DNA from: Crotalaria pallida
Taxonomy: Eukaryota > Streptophyta > Magnoliopsida > Fabales > Fabaceae
Direction of reading: 5' to 3'
Assembly (NCBI GenBank): GCA_037953625.1
Contig: CM075655.1
Span: forward strand, 76,597,501-76,661,500
Length of the DNA: 64,000 bases
This document shows, piece by piece, positions 43,617-56,554 of this stretch; within the stretch, counting starts at the first letter, position 1; each line of letters begins with the position of its first letter. The notes beneath the pieces are model-generated. The model did no database searches. It worked only from the letters and a program-made list of their open reading frames with translations, and had not been told where the DNA came from. The position numbers and the translations under genes are program-made.

Positions 43617-45185
43617 TGTTGGAAAACTACACTCGGTGGGTGAAATAACTAGGAACACTAGGAGAACACCTAGAAGGGGGGGTTGAATAGGTGTTATAGA
43701 AACTTTGAAAGATTTTCGCAAGAAATAAATCTAAACGATTAAAACCAATGAAAATCAATCAATTAACAAATATTATATCAGATATTAAGCGGAAACAATC
43801 AACACCAATATTCTTATTGATTCACCTAGGTTATGAAAATGATTTTCCCTTTATCAATTTTGCACAATAAAGATTCAATTCAATCAAATATAGAAAAATC
43901 ACTTTTTCTAGGTTTTCAATCAAGAACACAATTAATAACAAGAATTGTAAAGAGTAGAGAGTTTAGAGATACGACACAGTGATTTATCCTGGTTCACTTT
44001 CATCCACTTGAAAGCTACTCCAGTCCCCTCTTCAACCAAGAGAGATTCTTCACTATGAGGAATTAGAGTTTCTCAAATTACAAGTAAATGCCTCACAAGA
44101 CTCCTTCTTGCTAGCCTACAAGAGATACCACACCCTTGCCTTGTAACCCTATTGATATCTAATCTAACCTCTACTTGCTTGTTGATAACCCCACGACAAG
44201 TCTTCTTTGCTTGCTTCACTCACAAGACTTCCAAGTACTTTGAGATTCTTCAAAGTGCCTTCCAAATGGTTGATGAAATGCTTCTTCAAGACTTTCAACT
44301 AAACTTGCTTGATTCACAAAATCAAGGCTTCCTTTGTTGTAGAATGTTTGCCTCTTGCAATGATTACAACTCAATAGAAAACAAAAACAATCCTATGAAT
44401 CTCTTTCAAAAGCTATGAAAAGATCAACATGAGAGATTCAAGGTTCTTGATCAAAGAATATAAAAATGAGAGCTTTGATCTTGAGAGAGTGAGAGAGAAT
44501 AGTGTGGCTTTGATTCTTTGTAAAATTGTGTATCAAAATGATTCTAGTTGATAGAAATGATTAGGAAAAGGTTTATATAGAATACCCAAAAGTTGGAGCA
44601 ACTTAGAATAGCATTTGAGAAGTGAAAAACGTATTTAAAACAGTTACAGACCCTGTTTACTCGAGTAAAATAAGTGTTACTCGAGTAATACGAAAGCTGC
44701 ATAAATTTCACTCGAGTGAAAAAGGTTTTACTCGAGTAAAAGTTCAGATAATCGATTATCAAAAGTTTGTTAATCGATTATCAGTACAAAATACACTGTT
44801 AATCAATTATCAAAATCTGTTAATCTATTATTAACATTAAAAATCACTTAAAACTTGTTTTCTCAAAAACTAAACCTTTTCTTTCAAACCTTTAAGCCAC
44901 CTATTGATTTTAGGCAAAGTGAATACTCAAAATATGATATAATCATGCAATCAAAAGAGATTCACTACCCTCTAATAAATTCTACCCAAACTCATAAACT
45001 AAAAGACTTGTGAGGCAAAAGATAAAACAATAAAACATAAACTACCAAACTAAGTCTTCATGAGTTGGCTCTCTCTTCATAACTTGATGTTTGTTGTTGC
45101 TTGTTGAGCTTGAACTTGATCAACACATTTGTAGCTTGTTCAAAACTTTTTGGCATTTATCAAAACATTCTTCATGGATCTTACA
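43617..45185 (-). repeat. Element E 5' LTR (right on the plus strand)
   Basis: 1569 bp, starting TGTTGGAAAACTAC and ending GGATCTTACA. It is nearly identical to 39707-41275 and includes the TATA box and palindromes. Confidence 0.9.
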
Positions 45186-45190
45186 GTTCT
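45186..45190. repeat. Target-site duplication GTTCT (right copy, element E)
   Basis: This GTTCT directly follows the E LTR terminus and matches 39702-39706. Confidence 0.9.
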
Positions 45191-45375
45191 AACCTTACAT
45201 TCTACCAGTGACAATACCATCACTGTGTTCGGCAAAACTTTAACTAATGTATTATTATTTATTGATTTCTTTTTAAGTTAAATTGAATATGTATGCTTTA
45301 TGTAAAACATTCTAAATCACTATTTTAAATAAATATTTGGTATATAGTTAACACTTAAAAGTACCTCGGGTGAGT

Positions 45376-46346
45376 TCATTCATCGCTCTGCGTGTTCCCA
45401 GGACAGTCTGCAGCACGGTGTCCCGACTGTCCGCAGTGATAACAAAGACCCTCCTTCCTTAGCTGATTCATAGGCCAACACAATCGTTTGTGAGATCTCC
45501 CACAGTGTGGACATAAGGGCCTAGCAATTGGAATAGCCACATTATGGTCCGCATCCCTGGGAACCATTGCCATAGCATCAATATCAGCATGTGGACCTAG
45601 TTCTTGCATCGGTCCTTCTCCCCTGGTAGAACTTCCAGCACCCTGCATACTCCTGTTTCGTTGCTCCAACCTCTGCTGTCTCAATCCTTTTTCATAGGTG
45701 CTAGCCATGTTTACCAGGTCAGACAAGTTAGCAACATTCTGATACTCAAAGGCGATTTTAATCTCAGTGCGAAGCCCGTCCTCAAACTTAACGCACTTAG
45801 TCCTTTCATCAGCATCCCTATAGCTTCCGACATATCGGATGAGGTCCTCAAAATGTGCAGCATATTCTCCAACACTCATGTTCCCTTGTTTCTGGGTCAA
45901 GAACGCTAGTTCTTTTTCTCGGCGGACATCTTCCGGGAAATACTTCCCTAAGAACCTGATTTTGAACACATCCCAGGTGATTTCTTGGTTAGCGATCTCC
46001 ATTTCCCTTCGTACACGCTCCCACCAATACTCAGCTTCTCCAGTGAGCATGTACGCCGCCAAAGGGACTATCTGATCCGTGGGCGGTGACATTGTGCGGA
46101 AAATCTTCTCCAATTCTTGGAGCCATCTTTGTGCTGCGTCAGGATTGTAGCCACCTTCAAACTTGGGCGGTCGTTCTGCCTGAACCTAGCTAGCCAATCA
46201 ATGTCGATTGGGTTTGGTGGTTGTTAGAGTGCGGATGCTGCTGCTATTGCGGCTGTTGCTACGGTTTCAGCCTGGTTCTGGTTCATCTGGACCAGATTCT
46301 CAAGTATCGCGGCCATCCTATCATCACGAGTACGTCTCCGAGGCAT
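45376..46346 (-). pseudogene. gag: Ty3/gypsy gag of element C, disabled
   Basis: The gag would start at the ATG at 46344-46346 (MPRRRTRDDR), about 100 nt after the hairpin that follows the primer site. A TAA stop lies at 46224-46226, and a frameshift near 46175 moves the reading into the 245-codon frame at 45376-46113. That part carries a Retrotrans_gag domain (AEYWWERVRR, DVFKIRFLGKYFPEDV) and ends with a degenerate CPHCGRSHKRLCW motif and a full CYHC..H..C knuckle before a normal stop. It resembles the gag of element D. No protease or polymerase follows. Confidence 0.83.
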
Positions 46347-46449
46347 GGTGACTAAGTTCTGGAAAAAGAACACGTTATTCCACAATTAACTAAAAACTCT
46401 TAAATTAAGTGTACCTATTTATCTATTCTAAGACTTGACACTATCACTT

Positions 46450-46472
46450 GATTACTCGCGGGGTGAGTAATC
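46450..46472 (-). other. Post-primer-site hairpin, element C
   Basis: In the element's sense the arms GATTACTC and GAGTAATC pair perfectly around ACCCCGC; two further flanking pairs are possible. It lies 39 nt after the primer site and about 100 nt before the gag ATG. Confidence 0.75.
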
Positions 46473-46511
46473 AATAGGAGTTGTGAGTCCAAACTCCAAG
46501 GCCGAGGGAAA

Positions 46512-46525
46512 CTGCTCTGATACCA
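46512..46525 (-). other. Element C primer-binding site, tRNA-iMet
   Basis: CTGCTCTGATACCA on the plus strand, four bases before the LTR start at 46530. Confidence 0.9.
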
Positions 46526-46529
46526 TAAA

Positions 46530-49323
46530 TGTAATATCCTCGCTTTTAATAGTTAATGTTTGTTTTTAATAAAATCAGAGTTTGAAAATTCTTTTTAACT
46601 TTTGATTTCTTTCGAAAAGTTTTACGAAAATCCGGCAGAGTTTCCTCTGTTTTACGGACTTCCCAAAAATTTCCTTCTAAAAACCTGTAAGTCCAGAATT
46701 ATTTAAAAACATAAACATAACGGATTAAAAACCAGTTCAGATCCTAACGCCCGATCAGCATCAGTCTCAGGGCATATAACTACACATATTATACATTACA
46801 AAAATAACAGTTTTTAATGCAATTAAAAATAAAAATCCCCTCTTGGTATCATAACCACACTCCACGTGGTGGAGGGTTTCCAGTTCGGCCTGCAACAGTG
46901 TAAGCTCCGCTCCCGTACCTGTAAAATGATATCAAGAAGGGTAGCATTACACAGAACTTAAAAAGATAAATTCTAAAAGAAGACATAGCAACAACCAAGC
47001 CTACATAATTATTCATATACTTTATTCATAATTATTCGTATAATTAATCTCTTTTTCTTTTTCCTGGTGACTGAGTCCAACAGACCATCAGCCCTTTATT
47101 TTTATCATGACTGAGTCCAAAAGACCATCAGCCGTTTTCCTTCTCTATATGACTGAGTCCAAAAGACCATCAGCCGTTTTCCTTTAGGTGACTGAGTCCA
47201 AAAGACCATCAGCCCTTTTTCCTTTATATGACTGAGTCCAAAAGACCATCAGCTGTTTCCTTTTCTTATGACTGAGTCCAACAGACCATCAGCCGTTTAT
47301 CTTTTATCATGACTGAGTCCAACAGACCATCAGCCGTTTCCTTTTATTATGACTGAGTCCAACAGACCATCAGCCGTTTATCTTTTAACATGACTGAGTC
47401 CAACAGACCATCAGCCGTTCTCTTTTATTCTTTCTTAATTATTTCTCTTTTCTCTTCTTATAATTTAAGTATTTCTTTTATACTTGCCTCAATCTTTTGA
47501 TCTTTATTTTCGTTCATAGCTTATCTCATTTTTCTACTTTGCTCTTTTCTTTTGGTTAGTTTCCCTCGATTTTATCCAACTCTACTTAACTTGGTTATAT
47601 ATATTATATTTTAATTCTTGTTGTTACTTCTTAGTCACTTCTTTGGTTCCTTTATTTTATACTATTACTTAACTTATTATTCCTAATTCTTTATCTCCAG
47701 TTTATTTAACTACTCTATTAACTCACATTGTTACTTCACTGATTATCCCTATTCCATTAATTTCCTTTTTCTTTGACTATCCTATTGGCTCTATTTAGTT
47801 CCCCTATTTTATTCCAGCGTTCAATTCTAACTTCCCTACTATCATACTCTCTCTCCGTTTTATTAGTTATTTATTAACACACTCGTCGTCTTTCCTATTT
47901 TCTTTTAAATCAAATTCATCATTTAATTTCTATTCCCTAATTTACTCCGCGTGCATTCATTATTCCTTATTCTAGACTCTCTTTTACCATTTTTGTTCCT
48001 TTACTTCCCCTATAGCTTTTACTTTATAATTTCCCACATTTTGTTTTATATTAACTATTTCAACATCCTAAATACGCTCATCCATTCCGGGACTTATTCT
48101 ATGCTAATACATCTTATTCCCTAAGGTGTGGTTTCTCGTCACAATTTTATTTACTTTATTTCTATCAACGGGGTACCCTAAGGTTCGTTAACATACTTTT
48201 AATTACTCTATTCCTAGCTACCACTATATAATCCTAGAATTTACTTCTTAAGCAAAGGTAACGCGAACCCTCTTACCTCGGGCTTTTTAAATAAAACCTG
48301 GGTTTTAGCTCGGCGACGATGACGACGTCGGTGTTGCTCCTCGTTAGCGGGGACGATCGCGGCTGGACCAAGGCAAGAGCTTCGAGCTTTGAGGTTCCCG
48401 ACACGAGCCCGGCACGATCACGGACTGGTAACAGCGCCGGTGAGATCCGTGGAGAGAGAAAGCTCGAAGAGAGGGAGAGAGAGAGACCAAGCTAAAGGGG
48501 AAGAGGGAGAGGGAGATTTGATGGTGGTGATGAGGAATAGTGATGGTGGCTCGTGGTGGAGGTGGCGGCGGCGGCCTTGGCGGCGGCGGCCGTGGTGGTG
48601 GAGAGAGAAGGAGAGGGAGAGCTCAATGGAGAGAGAGAGAAAGAGAGAGAGAGAGTTGATGGTGGAATGTGAGGGAAGGAGGGAAGGGAGAGGTGAAGAG
48701 TGGTGGTTGTGGGTGGTGGTGGCTGCCCTGGAGGAGGAGGGCGGAGGAGGGTGGAACGGGGGAAAAAAAATGGGGGTTTGGGGTTGGGTTTCAGCCCCAA
48801 AACGCGTTTTTAATGTTTCAGATCGAAGTAATTTCGCTTAAGCGAAATCTGTTCGCTTAAGCGAAACCCATATGTGTTGCTACTGGACCATTTTCGCTTA
48901 AGCGAAATATTTTCGCCTAAGCGAAATGAGCAGATACTGCTACTTCATTTTTCTATTTTTCAGCTATTTTCTCCCAACTTCAAATAGCCATAACTTCTTC
49001 GTTCACCGTCGGATCTTGCTCAAATTTGACGAGTAACTTTCTAAAAATGATATCTTCATATCCAACGGTGGGAATTGTGTTTGGAGTCATAAATCTTTTA
49101 TTTTGAATTTCCTAACGTTGGGTGTTTATAACACCGAAAAATCGATTTTTAACACTCGTTTGGTCTTCTTTAAATTTGCTTTTCGATGCCAATGCTCCTT
49201 GACTCCTCTATGGCACTCAAAGAACTCCTAATCCATCATTTTAAATCCCTTCTAGGATAATCCTTACTTCCAAATCTTACTATTATTCTAATTATTATTA
49301 GAATTAAAATTCGGGATGTTACA
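46530..49323 (-). repeat. Element C 5' LTR (right on the plus strand)
   Basis: It runs from TGTAATATCC to GGATGTTACA, about 2794 bp. The start differs from the left LTR (TGTAACATCC). It holds nine 40-bp repeats (about 47065-47420), the GA-rich tract and the TTCGCTTAAGCGAA palindromes. The ORFs at 48389-48860 lie in the GA/GGT-rich tract and are not considered genes. Confidence 0.88.
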
Positions 49324-49439
49324 AGTGAACCTAGAAGGAGTTAGATATCATAGTTAGAGACCCTGTTTAGGTGATAGTCATTCATTCATTTGAACCAATC
49401 AGAATTTCGGGGACGAAATTCTCCTAAGTGGGGGAGAAT
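49324..49439 (+). mobile_element. Element B internal region, right end, with polypurine tract
   Basis: It starts with the AGTGA duplication (49324-49328) and resumes B. The perfect inverted repeat GAATTTCG / CGAAATTC around GGGA lies at 49402-49421. The polypurine tract TAAGTGGGGGAGAAT lies at 49425-49439, directly before the 3' LTR. Confidence 0.85.
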
Positions 49440-51721
49440 TGTAACATTCCTAATTTTAATTCCAAGTATAATTATAAGTTTTATCGAATTAAATATATGT
49501 TTCTTAAAAATCAATTATTTAGTTGTTAGGTATTTTTATAAATACATTATGTTAATTACGAAAGTATATTTCATTTCTTTTATGTTCTATATAAAAAATA
49601 CACTTCATATGGAAATATTTTATTGAAAATATTTATAAGTTTCTTACTTTATGATTTTTATTCTAGTATTAATGTTTAGTGTTTAAAATTGATTATTGGT
49701 ATTTTGAGTTTAAAATAAAAGAATAAGTAAAATGTATGTGTGTATGTGTTAAAAAAAAGAAAAAAAAAAGAAAGGAAGAAAAACGTGTGTTTGTGTTCCA
49801 TGAGCCAAAACCTGTCTTCTTCTTCCTGCTAGTGCAGTACCGCCGGCCCTAAACCCAGCCGCCGCCCTCACCCCCTTTCACTCTCCACCTTCAACTTCTT
49901 CTTCCATGGCCTTCTCTCTCACTCCAAGCCAAGTCTCCCTCTATCTCATGCTATCCCTTTTTCTCTCTCTCCTGCATCTCTCACTTAGCCCGTCTCTTTC
50001 TCTCTCCCTAGGTAGCGCTCGCCGCCACTTGCAGCCACGAACCGCCGCCTCGCGATTTCTGTTCCTCCGGTCGCAAATCGCGCCCTCCTTCTCCTCCAAG
50101 TCGCGAATCGCGACTTTCTCTTGGCAAGCACGAACAATCGCCGTCGCTGCCGCTTCGTTGGTTCTCCTGCAGTCGCGGTTCAGATCGTGAACCCAAGGCC
50201 ATGGAGCAGTCACGACCTTCGCACCTCCTGTCACCGGCGTCGGCTTCGGGTGCAGATCAAACCGCTAAACTTGCTCTTGCTGGGTGGCTATGTTGATGGT
50301 TCATTTCAGACCCATTTATGGTGAACCAGACATGGGTGAAGCCTATGAACCGAACCAATCCTCCCTTTGTTCCTTCAAAAGTTGATTTGAGGGTAAATCC
50401 CTAATACTTTTCTAATTGCTCTATGTTGTGTTTTAATTTTTATATTAATACTAATTTTAATGTTATTGGTAATAATTATTTAATATTAAACTATTTTGGA
50501 AATTAAACTTGTATTATAGTTTATATTGATTTTAATTATGTTGTTATTGGTGATGACTTTAATTGCTTACTTGATTTATAATAACGGCAAACTAAACGTA
50601 TGTCGAATAATGAGTTTTTAAAAGTATATTTTGGTTAAATGTGCGGGTTCCTAAGTAAGTGAGTTTTTGCTTAGCTTGGTTGAATTGTCACTGAGCTAAA
50701 CGATACCCCATTTAATTAGGAAACGGATATAGTCGGCATGATGTTAATTCGAGTTAGGACGTTGAACATTAATTTCAAATTGAAGGGAAGTATAATTGTT
50801 TTAATGTTGTAATGGTGATTTGGACTTATTTTTGAATCGAGCACACTTCATTTTAGTTCGGAATAATAGTGTCAAGTAACAACATTTGAATTTTGTGGTT
50901 TGAAACTAAAACTAATTAACTTTAATGAATTTTGGTGATTATGTTAGTTTCAAAATGTTCGTGTATTTTCGATAAAAAACTATACTATTTTATTAAAAGA
51001 CAATGATCTTAATTTGAAATCCTATGTTATTTTGGTTTGTAAACTATAGTTAAATGATTTCTTGAATTTGAAAACTTACGAAAATACTCTACTTTGAAAT
51101 ATGATAAGTATATAATGAGATCTCAAATTGAGTTGCTTTTGGCACATTAAATTGATTTTTATACGATTTACTAATATAGTTAGACTACGAAGGAGTTTTA
51201 GGGCAACACAAGCGATAGCAATGGGCCACGACATGTGCAAGTATCGGCATATGGAAAGGAGTGCCTTTGTGAAAAACTAAGAGTTAAAGCAATTGCAGGT
51301 AAGGGGTTCTTTACCTTGCTTTAGGGAGTATTATCTAATTAGCTCATAGTACTTGCTAAGAGTATATGTATATGCTTGGTTTGGAATTTAGATAGTTATT
51401 ATCGGCTTAACAATCAAGAATGAAATTAAATGAAATAGTTGTAAAAATTGAAATATGTGATAAATTTTGTATGCTAAGTACTAAATGTCATTATTTATGC
51501 CTAACTGAAGCATATGGAGATTTGGTTAGTAACTAGAAACGATTATATAGGATAGTTGTTATGTATGTTAGAAAAAGTATAGAGTTGTGCTATTTGTGAA
51601 TGATTATGGTGATTTATATTTGAATGCGTGATGTGGTGTTTTGTTAATTTATGTTGGAATCCAGAATTATAAAAGGATAAGAAAAATATTTGGTTTCATG
51701 AATTGAATGCTAAGTGAAAAT
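49440..51721 (+). mobile_element. Element B 3' LTR, first part (split by D)
   Basis: It starts TGTAACATTCC and follows the 5' LTR with moderate divergence, including a deletion of roughly 37 bp near 49605. It is interrupted at AAAAT (51717-51721) by element D and resumes at 60675. Confidence 0.87.
51717..51721. repeat. Target-site duplication AAAAT (left copy, element D)
   Basis: AAAAT precedes TGTAACACCC at 51722 and recurs at 60675-60679. Confidence 0.85.
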
Positions 51722-52471
51722 TGTAACACCCTATTTAATATTACCCTTAATTACCCAATGATAAAAGTAGTGGCTTAAAATTTTCTTTTTGAAGCTATTT
51801 ATTTTATAAAAATCTCTATCAAATCGGACAGTGTTTCGTTTGTTTTATGGGCAATCCAAAAATTAAGTTTTTCCTGCAACCTATGCAAATCAAAATATTC
51901 ATTCCCTCTAAAGGCCAGCAGGGCCAAATTATCAAAGAGCAACAAGTACAACCATAGCAGAGTTATATTACATCAGAGATTAGCAGCAATGTGATCAAGT
52001 TTTAGAACTGTTTACTTTTCCCAAAAATATGCTTCCCACCCCTAGGAAGTGGTCCTGGACCAACTCAAAAATAAACATTTACAAATTAGGCAAGTAATAG
52101 AGTCAATAACATCCTATGACCAAAAGATTCAGGACATAACACAAGCCCTATCTAATATGACCTACTTTCACTGTGAGGGAGAGCACTCCTGCTCGGCCGA
52201 TAATAGTGCAAGCTCAACTCATTACCTGTAAAAATATAGCAAGAGGGTGAGCATTACACATGAAGTAGGGAGCAGTTTCTAGCGAGACATAATAACCTAC
52301 CAAGCCAAACACAATTAGACATGTAGCACATTTAATTTATTTAATCATTCCACCAATCATGCCCATACACACTCAACATTTGCATACATAGTCCCATTAT
52401 AAGTCAATTATACTTCAGTCTTTTAATCATTCAATCTCTTCTTGCTTTTATACCTTTTTCTCTTATTTGTA

Positions 52472-52792
52472 CCACTAGGAATTTGTTGCTCCTGCTAGGG
52501 CATTTGTACACCCATTAGGGACTTTATTCACCCATCAGGACTTTCACCCACTAGGCCTCACCCGTTAGGACTAATACATATAATCTTATATTCATTCTTA
52601 TCACATTTCTTGGCATATTCAATTTACATACTTTAGCCTTTTTCACATTTTTCCATTCTTTTAGTTTTCGTTGAATTGATCATGTCGGGACATTGACTCC
52701 TAACGGGGCATTTTTACCTAATGGGGCGTTTTAGCCTGATGGGGAGTTTGGCCCTAATGGGGCGTTTGTACACCTAGCAGGAACACCTAGTG
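52472..52792. repeat. Six-step nested inverted repeat in D 3' LTR
   Basis: Left blocks start at 52472, 52490, 52511, 52531, 52547 and 52561. Their mirror partners start at 52698, 52717, 52735, 52752, 52773 and 52786. The block sequences equal those of element A, except that CCCATCAGGA/CCTGATGGG here pairs perfectly and the 52717 block CCTAATGGG gives one G-U wobble in element-sense RNA. The right LTR (about 58786-59090) has lost one right-arm block. Confidence 0.85.
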
Positions 52793-53939
52793 TCCCAATG
52801 TCCCCAATGATCAATTCAACAGTCCGTTTTCTTTAATTCTTTTTATTGCTCTTTTCAAATAGTCATACAGTCAATTCAATTAATCTAGTCCTAGCATATC
52901 AAATCGAACATAGCTACCATCATACATGTAATTCAATTAGAAATTAACATCAAGTAACAAATGTCTATATTCATACATATATTACAATTAATCATTCACA
53001 CATTTATGACTAGCAACAATTACCCACATTTTTACAAATATACAAACATTAACATTTAGAGTTCATCCTTGTCATATTCATAGTATGTTCAGTATTCACT
53101 ATGCCTAAGGTTTCAATCACAACACAAAACACATAACCTTAGCAAATCACTATATACTAGTTAGAAACTAATTCCTAAACCAAGGTAACACACACCCCCT
53201 TACCTTAATCAAAGAGAGAGTGGGAAACCTTTACCAATCTTAGCCTTAGCCCTTTGCCCTAGATCCTTTTAAGCCTCAACAAGTAGCTCCCAAGTGAAGT
53301 GAGTGGAAGGAAGAGAGGACTTGATTTCCTTTAAACCATGTAAATGAATAAAAACATGAGAGTGTGGCACTACATGAGGTGGAACTCGAATTTCATGAGG
53401 AACAAGAGTGAAATTCGTGTGACAAGGAGAAAGAGAGGAAAGAATGAGATTTTACCTTGCATTTGAGGATAAGAAGCTGAGATTGATGATGGTTCTTGAT
53501 GATGATTGAGAGTGGAGCCCTTAGACCTTGAGGAAGAGGAAGAACAACACTTGTTCTTGGTGGAGAAGAGCAAAATTCGTGTGGATCTCAAGAGGAGAGA
53601 GATGAAATTCGTGTGGGTTATAGAGAGAGAAAGGAGAAATGAGTTTTACCTATTAAGCTTGATAATGATTTGATGAGATTGAGAAGGAAGAAAAGCTCAA
53701 CATATACCATGGTGGAAGGAGGGTAGAGCTCGTATGGGAGAAGAGGAAGGAAGAGAGAGAGCATTGTTGATGGAAAGAAGGAATGATAAAGGAGAAAGAG
53801 TTTTGTTTTATTGGTTGGTATGGGAGGAAAATATGTGGCTAGAATTAAAGCCCCAAAACAAAGGTGCCATTTGTGTGGTGGTTAGGTGCCATACGTACAG
53901 CCCCTTTTTATCTTCTTTTTTTTTTGTTCAGACCAGGCC

Positions 53940-54240
53940 AGTAATCGATTACCCAGTCCAAGTAATCGATTAACGCTTCAATGCAACATTTTTATGACTG
54001 CCAACCTAAGGCCTCGTAATCGATTACTTACCCCAAATTAATCGATTACCTCTCAAATTAATCGATTAATTCCCTAAGTGTAATCAATTAAAATTGATGC
54101 AACATCTTTGTGTTTCTACCAGAGGCTTTGTAATCGATTACTTACCCAAGAGTAATTGATTACCCCTTCAGTGCAACATTTTAGTGACTTTTGCTGAGGG
54201 CTCGTAATCGATTAATTCACTACAATTAATCGATTAATTT
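53940..54240. promoter_or_regulatory. TAATCGATTA cluster in D LTR U3
   Basis: At least eight TAATCGATTA-type sites lie in 300 bp, some as ATTAATCGATTAAT. In the element's sense this is about 170-470 bp from the U3 start and upstream of a TATA-like motif. The same cluster recurs at about 60205-60505. Confidence 0.6.
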
Positions 54241-54408
54241 GCCATTTTCCTCCCTTTTGATAGTTTCTAGCTCTAAGACATTTCCCTTAACCCCTATGCT
54301 CATTTGGCTATGATTTCTATACACAATCCTAGCTCTTATTCTTATAATCCTCATAAAATTCATCTCAAATCAATATAATACATGTCAATTGAAAGTTGGG
54401 ATGTTACA

Positions 54409-54446
54409 ATTCTCCCCCACTTATGAGAATTTCGTCCCTGAAATTC
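54409..54446 (-). other. Element D polypurine tract and inverted-repeat box
   Basis: ATTCTCCCCCACTTA abuts the LTR. GAATTTCG and TGAAATTC follow at 54427-54446 with one arm mismatch. A second CCTCCCCCACTTGG motif lies at 54661-54674. Confidence 0.8.
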
Positions 54447-56554
54447 TGCCCAATTCCGTAAATGGAGAGCCATCCCCCGACAAGAATTTCGTCTATGGTC
54501 TTACGTCCCTTCGATTTCATTCTCCCACTTATGATACTTCAAGTTCAAACTCTTTAACGCTTTTAGACCTATGTTAGAACATTCTACCTCTTGTTCGCGC
54601 CCGACTTTCCTTATCGTTTTCGCTTGTTACACCATTAAATCCTTAATTGGGTTACTAAACCCTCCCCCACTTGGCATCGACATACCTGGTTATATCAACG
54701 CCAGGAATCAGGGAATTGAATGCGTCAGCTTCTGATCGCCTTTCATACGACTTTCAATGAGGAGTGCACGGGTCTAGCAACGAAAGGAAATGAAATCTTT
54801 GAAATTCACGAGAAATTTGCGCTTTTATTTTAAGGAAAATAGCCTAAGATTATGCAATCCAAAGACTTCTCACAGAATGCAGTAACTTACGGTTAGAATT
54901 TTCCTCGTCGATGAGAAAACGAATTAAATAGACAATACTAGAATTCTAGGAACAATTGTTATTCAAGGATGAGAAACAACGAGAAAAGCATGATTTCATG
55001 ATCCTTGGTCGGTTGGAGTGAGAAAACCTTTGATTGTGATCTAGAATTGCTGCTTTAGAATTGATTCAAAACAAGAAGGACAAGAAGAAAGAGACTTACT
55101 TGCACGAATGACATCATTAACTAAGGCTCACAGAAACACTAATAAAGCCTTAAATGACTTTTGGCAATCATAAATGGAGGTAGGCCGACATTCTTGAATT
55201 CTGAATGTTTCACTAAACTCCGTCCTAGGCTAATGAAGTTTAAGTCATACCTTGGTATATGCCAATGACTCCATTTCAATTTATTTCAAACTGGGTCTTT
55301 AAGGAAGGATTGAATGAATTTGATATAGACTAAGAATGTTAACGAAATCCGACCTTCACGTCACTCGTAAGATTTGCATCACTCTCAAGATCGAAGGCTA
55401 TGTTGAGTTGACTACCTGATGGTGGTTGATGGGTTGGACCAAATTTCCTAAGGTTTGCGATATCTCACGTTCGCACACCTTTAGGTTCTTGTGCTCGACG
55501 AAGAGTACGTGTCAATTGTTCAACTTGGTGAGTCTCGGTGTAGAGACTCCATGAAGTTGTCAAGGTTAGCTTTTCTATCGGACGATCATCCAGGAACCTT
55601 GGTAAGATTCCCGGTGATTTTTAGGAAATTCTAAAATCTGGTTTGTTCCCATGATGGTTAGAGGGAATTCTTGTGAAGTTCGCTCATTTTGTGTAAGGGT
55701 TATGTATTAAGCTACTTTACTCTTAAGCAAGTAAAATGGACTAAGGTTCTTATCTGTTAGTTTTGCTCTAGGTCTACTTCCCGATTCTGTGGAAGGGCTT
55801 GGAAGGGATACTTTTCAAGCTAGTTTCTTGTCTTCTAAGGGATCTATGCCTTGGTATGTTACTATCACGATTGTCTTGATTTCATTTAGGAGGTTGCAAT
55901 GTTACCATCCGTCAATAGATGCAAAGATTGAGATGATCAGTCCCAAACACACGTCTATCAACAGCGCACCATTGTTGGTTTTGCTGATAATATCATCATT
56001 TAACAGATGTAAGAGTGAGGATGGCCAATCCTAACCTTACCCTCTATCAAATGACAACACCATTACACAATTTAGCCATAGCACAACTAGGATCCCACCA
56101 CTTATTGTTTCTGCCCAAGGCTTCTCATGATTTTCTAAAGGATTGGTTTACCTCTGCGTATCTCTTAAGTTTCATAGTCCATTGCTACAAGGAATTGGAA
56201 TCCTAAGTCCTTTCCTATCGCCGATGACTTTCAAGATGATGCTTTTAACAGAGACATAATCTAAAGAAAATAATTATCAGAAACTATATCGTGTAGAGTC
56301 GCTTCCAGGAAAATTTAAGGGTATTGGTTATTTGCTCTCGCTCAACTGGACTCGTACCCTAATTTGGTTTGCACTATTTCCCAACTGCTTGGAAAAGGTA
56401 AGGAAAGTGCGCTTCGTTCGTCTTCACTAATGAACTAATGAAGATGAAAACCTAACACTTACTGGATGTCGCTAATCTTGTCCTACTCTTAAAGAGAAGT
56501 TGCAAAAATGTGTGACCTCATATTCTAACTAAACACCCTATAGAAATGCAACAC
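54447..56554 (-). other. Element D internal non-coding segment
   Basis: About 2.1 kb replaces pol. The ORFs here (for example 55789-56034) have no recognisable motif. The stretch about 55905-56050 matches element C around 39600-39701 plus 45186-45230, so the non-coding filler is shared between the two families. Confidence 0.7.

Larger units (their letters stand above)
39707..45185 (-). mobile_element. Element E: gag-only Ty1/copia (Sirevirus-like) retrotransposon
   Basis: This 5479-bp minus-oriented element has two 1569-bp LTRs (TGTTGG...TTACA), a tRNA-iMet primer site (43603-43614), a long gag and no pol. The LTRs differ at about eight positions by eye, so insertion was recent. Several polypurine-tract copies (CTCCCCC at 41278, 41371, 41431 and 41538) precede gag on the plus strand. 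Repeated polypurine motifs and a long coiled-coil gag are traits I associate with Sireviruses. The pol deletion point lies around 41740. Confidence 0.9.
35267..49323 (-). mobile_element. Element C: gag-only Ty3/gypsy retrotransposon, itself split by E
   Basis: The element is minus-oriented with LTRs of about 2836 and 2794 bp, a tRNA-iMet primer site, a damaged gag, no pol, a polypurine tract and a 5-bp AGTGA duplication. Without the nested copia element E its internal region is about 2.9 kb. The internal non-coding part resembles that of element D (for example 39600-39701 against about 55905-56015), so the two share a deletion-derivative ancestry. Confidence 0.88.
51722..54408 (-). repeat. 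Element D 3' LTR (left on the plus strand)
   Basis: It runs from TGTAACACCC to GGATGTTACA. It contains the nested inverted-repeat module (52472-52792), a purine-rich tract (about 53240-53790) and an ATCGAT palindrome cluster (53940-54240). A TATA-like GATAAAAAGG (element sense) lies near 53904-53913, just downstream of the palindromes. The ORFs at 52049-52231, 53370-53591 and 53734-53973 have no recognised content. Confidence 0.88.

Noticed and set aside
48389..48860. Arg/Glu/Trp-rich ORF and its antisense Pro/Ser-rich ORF
   Set aside because: They lie in a GA/GGT-rich low-complexity part of the element C LTR; the frame is broken in the partner LTR (37166-37438).
52049..52231. 60-codon ORF conserved in both D LTRs (also 58362-58544)
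   Set aside because: Conservation is explained by the LTR pair. There is no motif, and it is antisense to the element.
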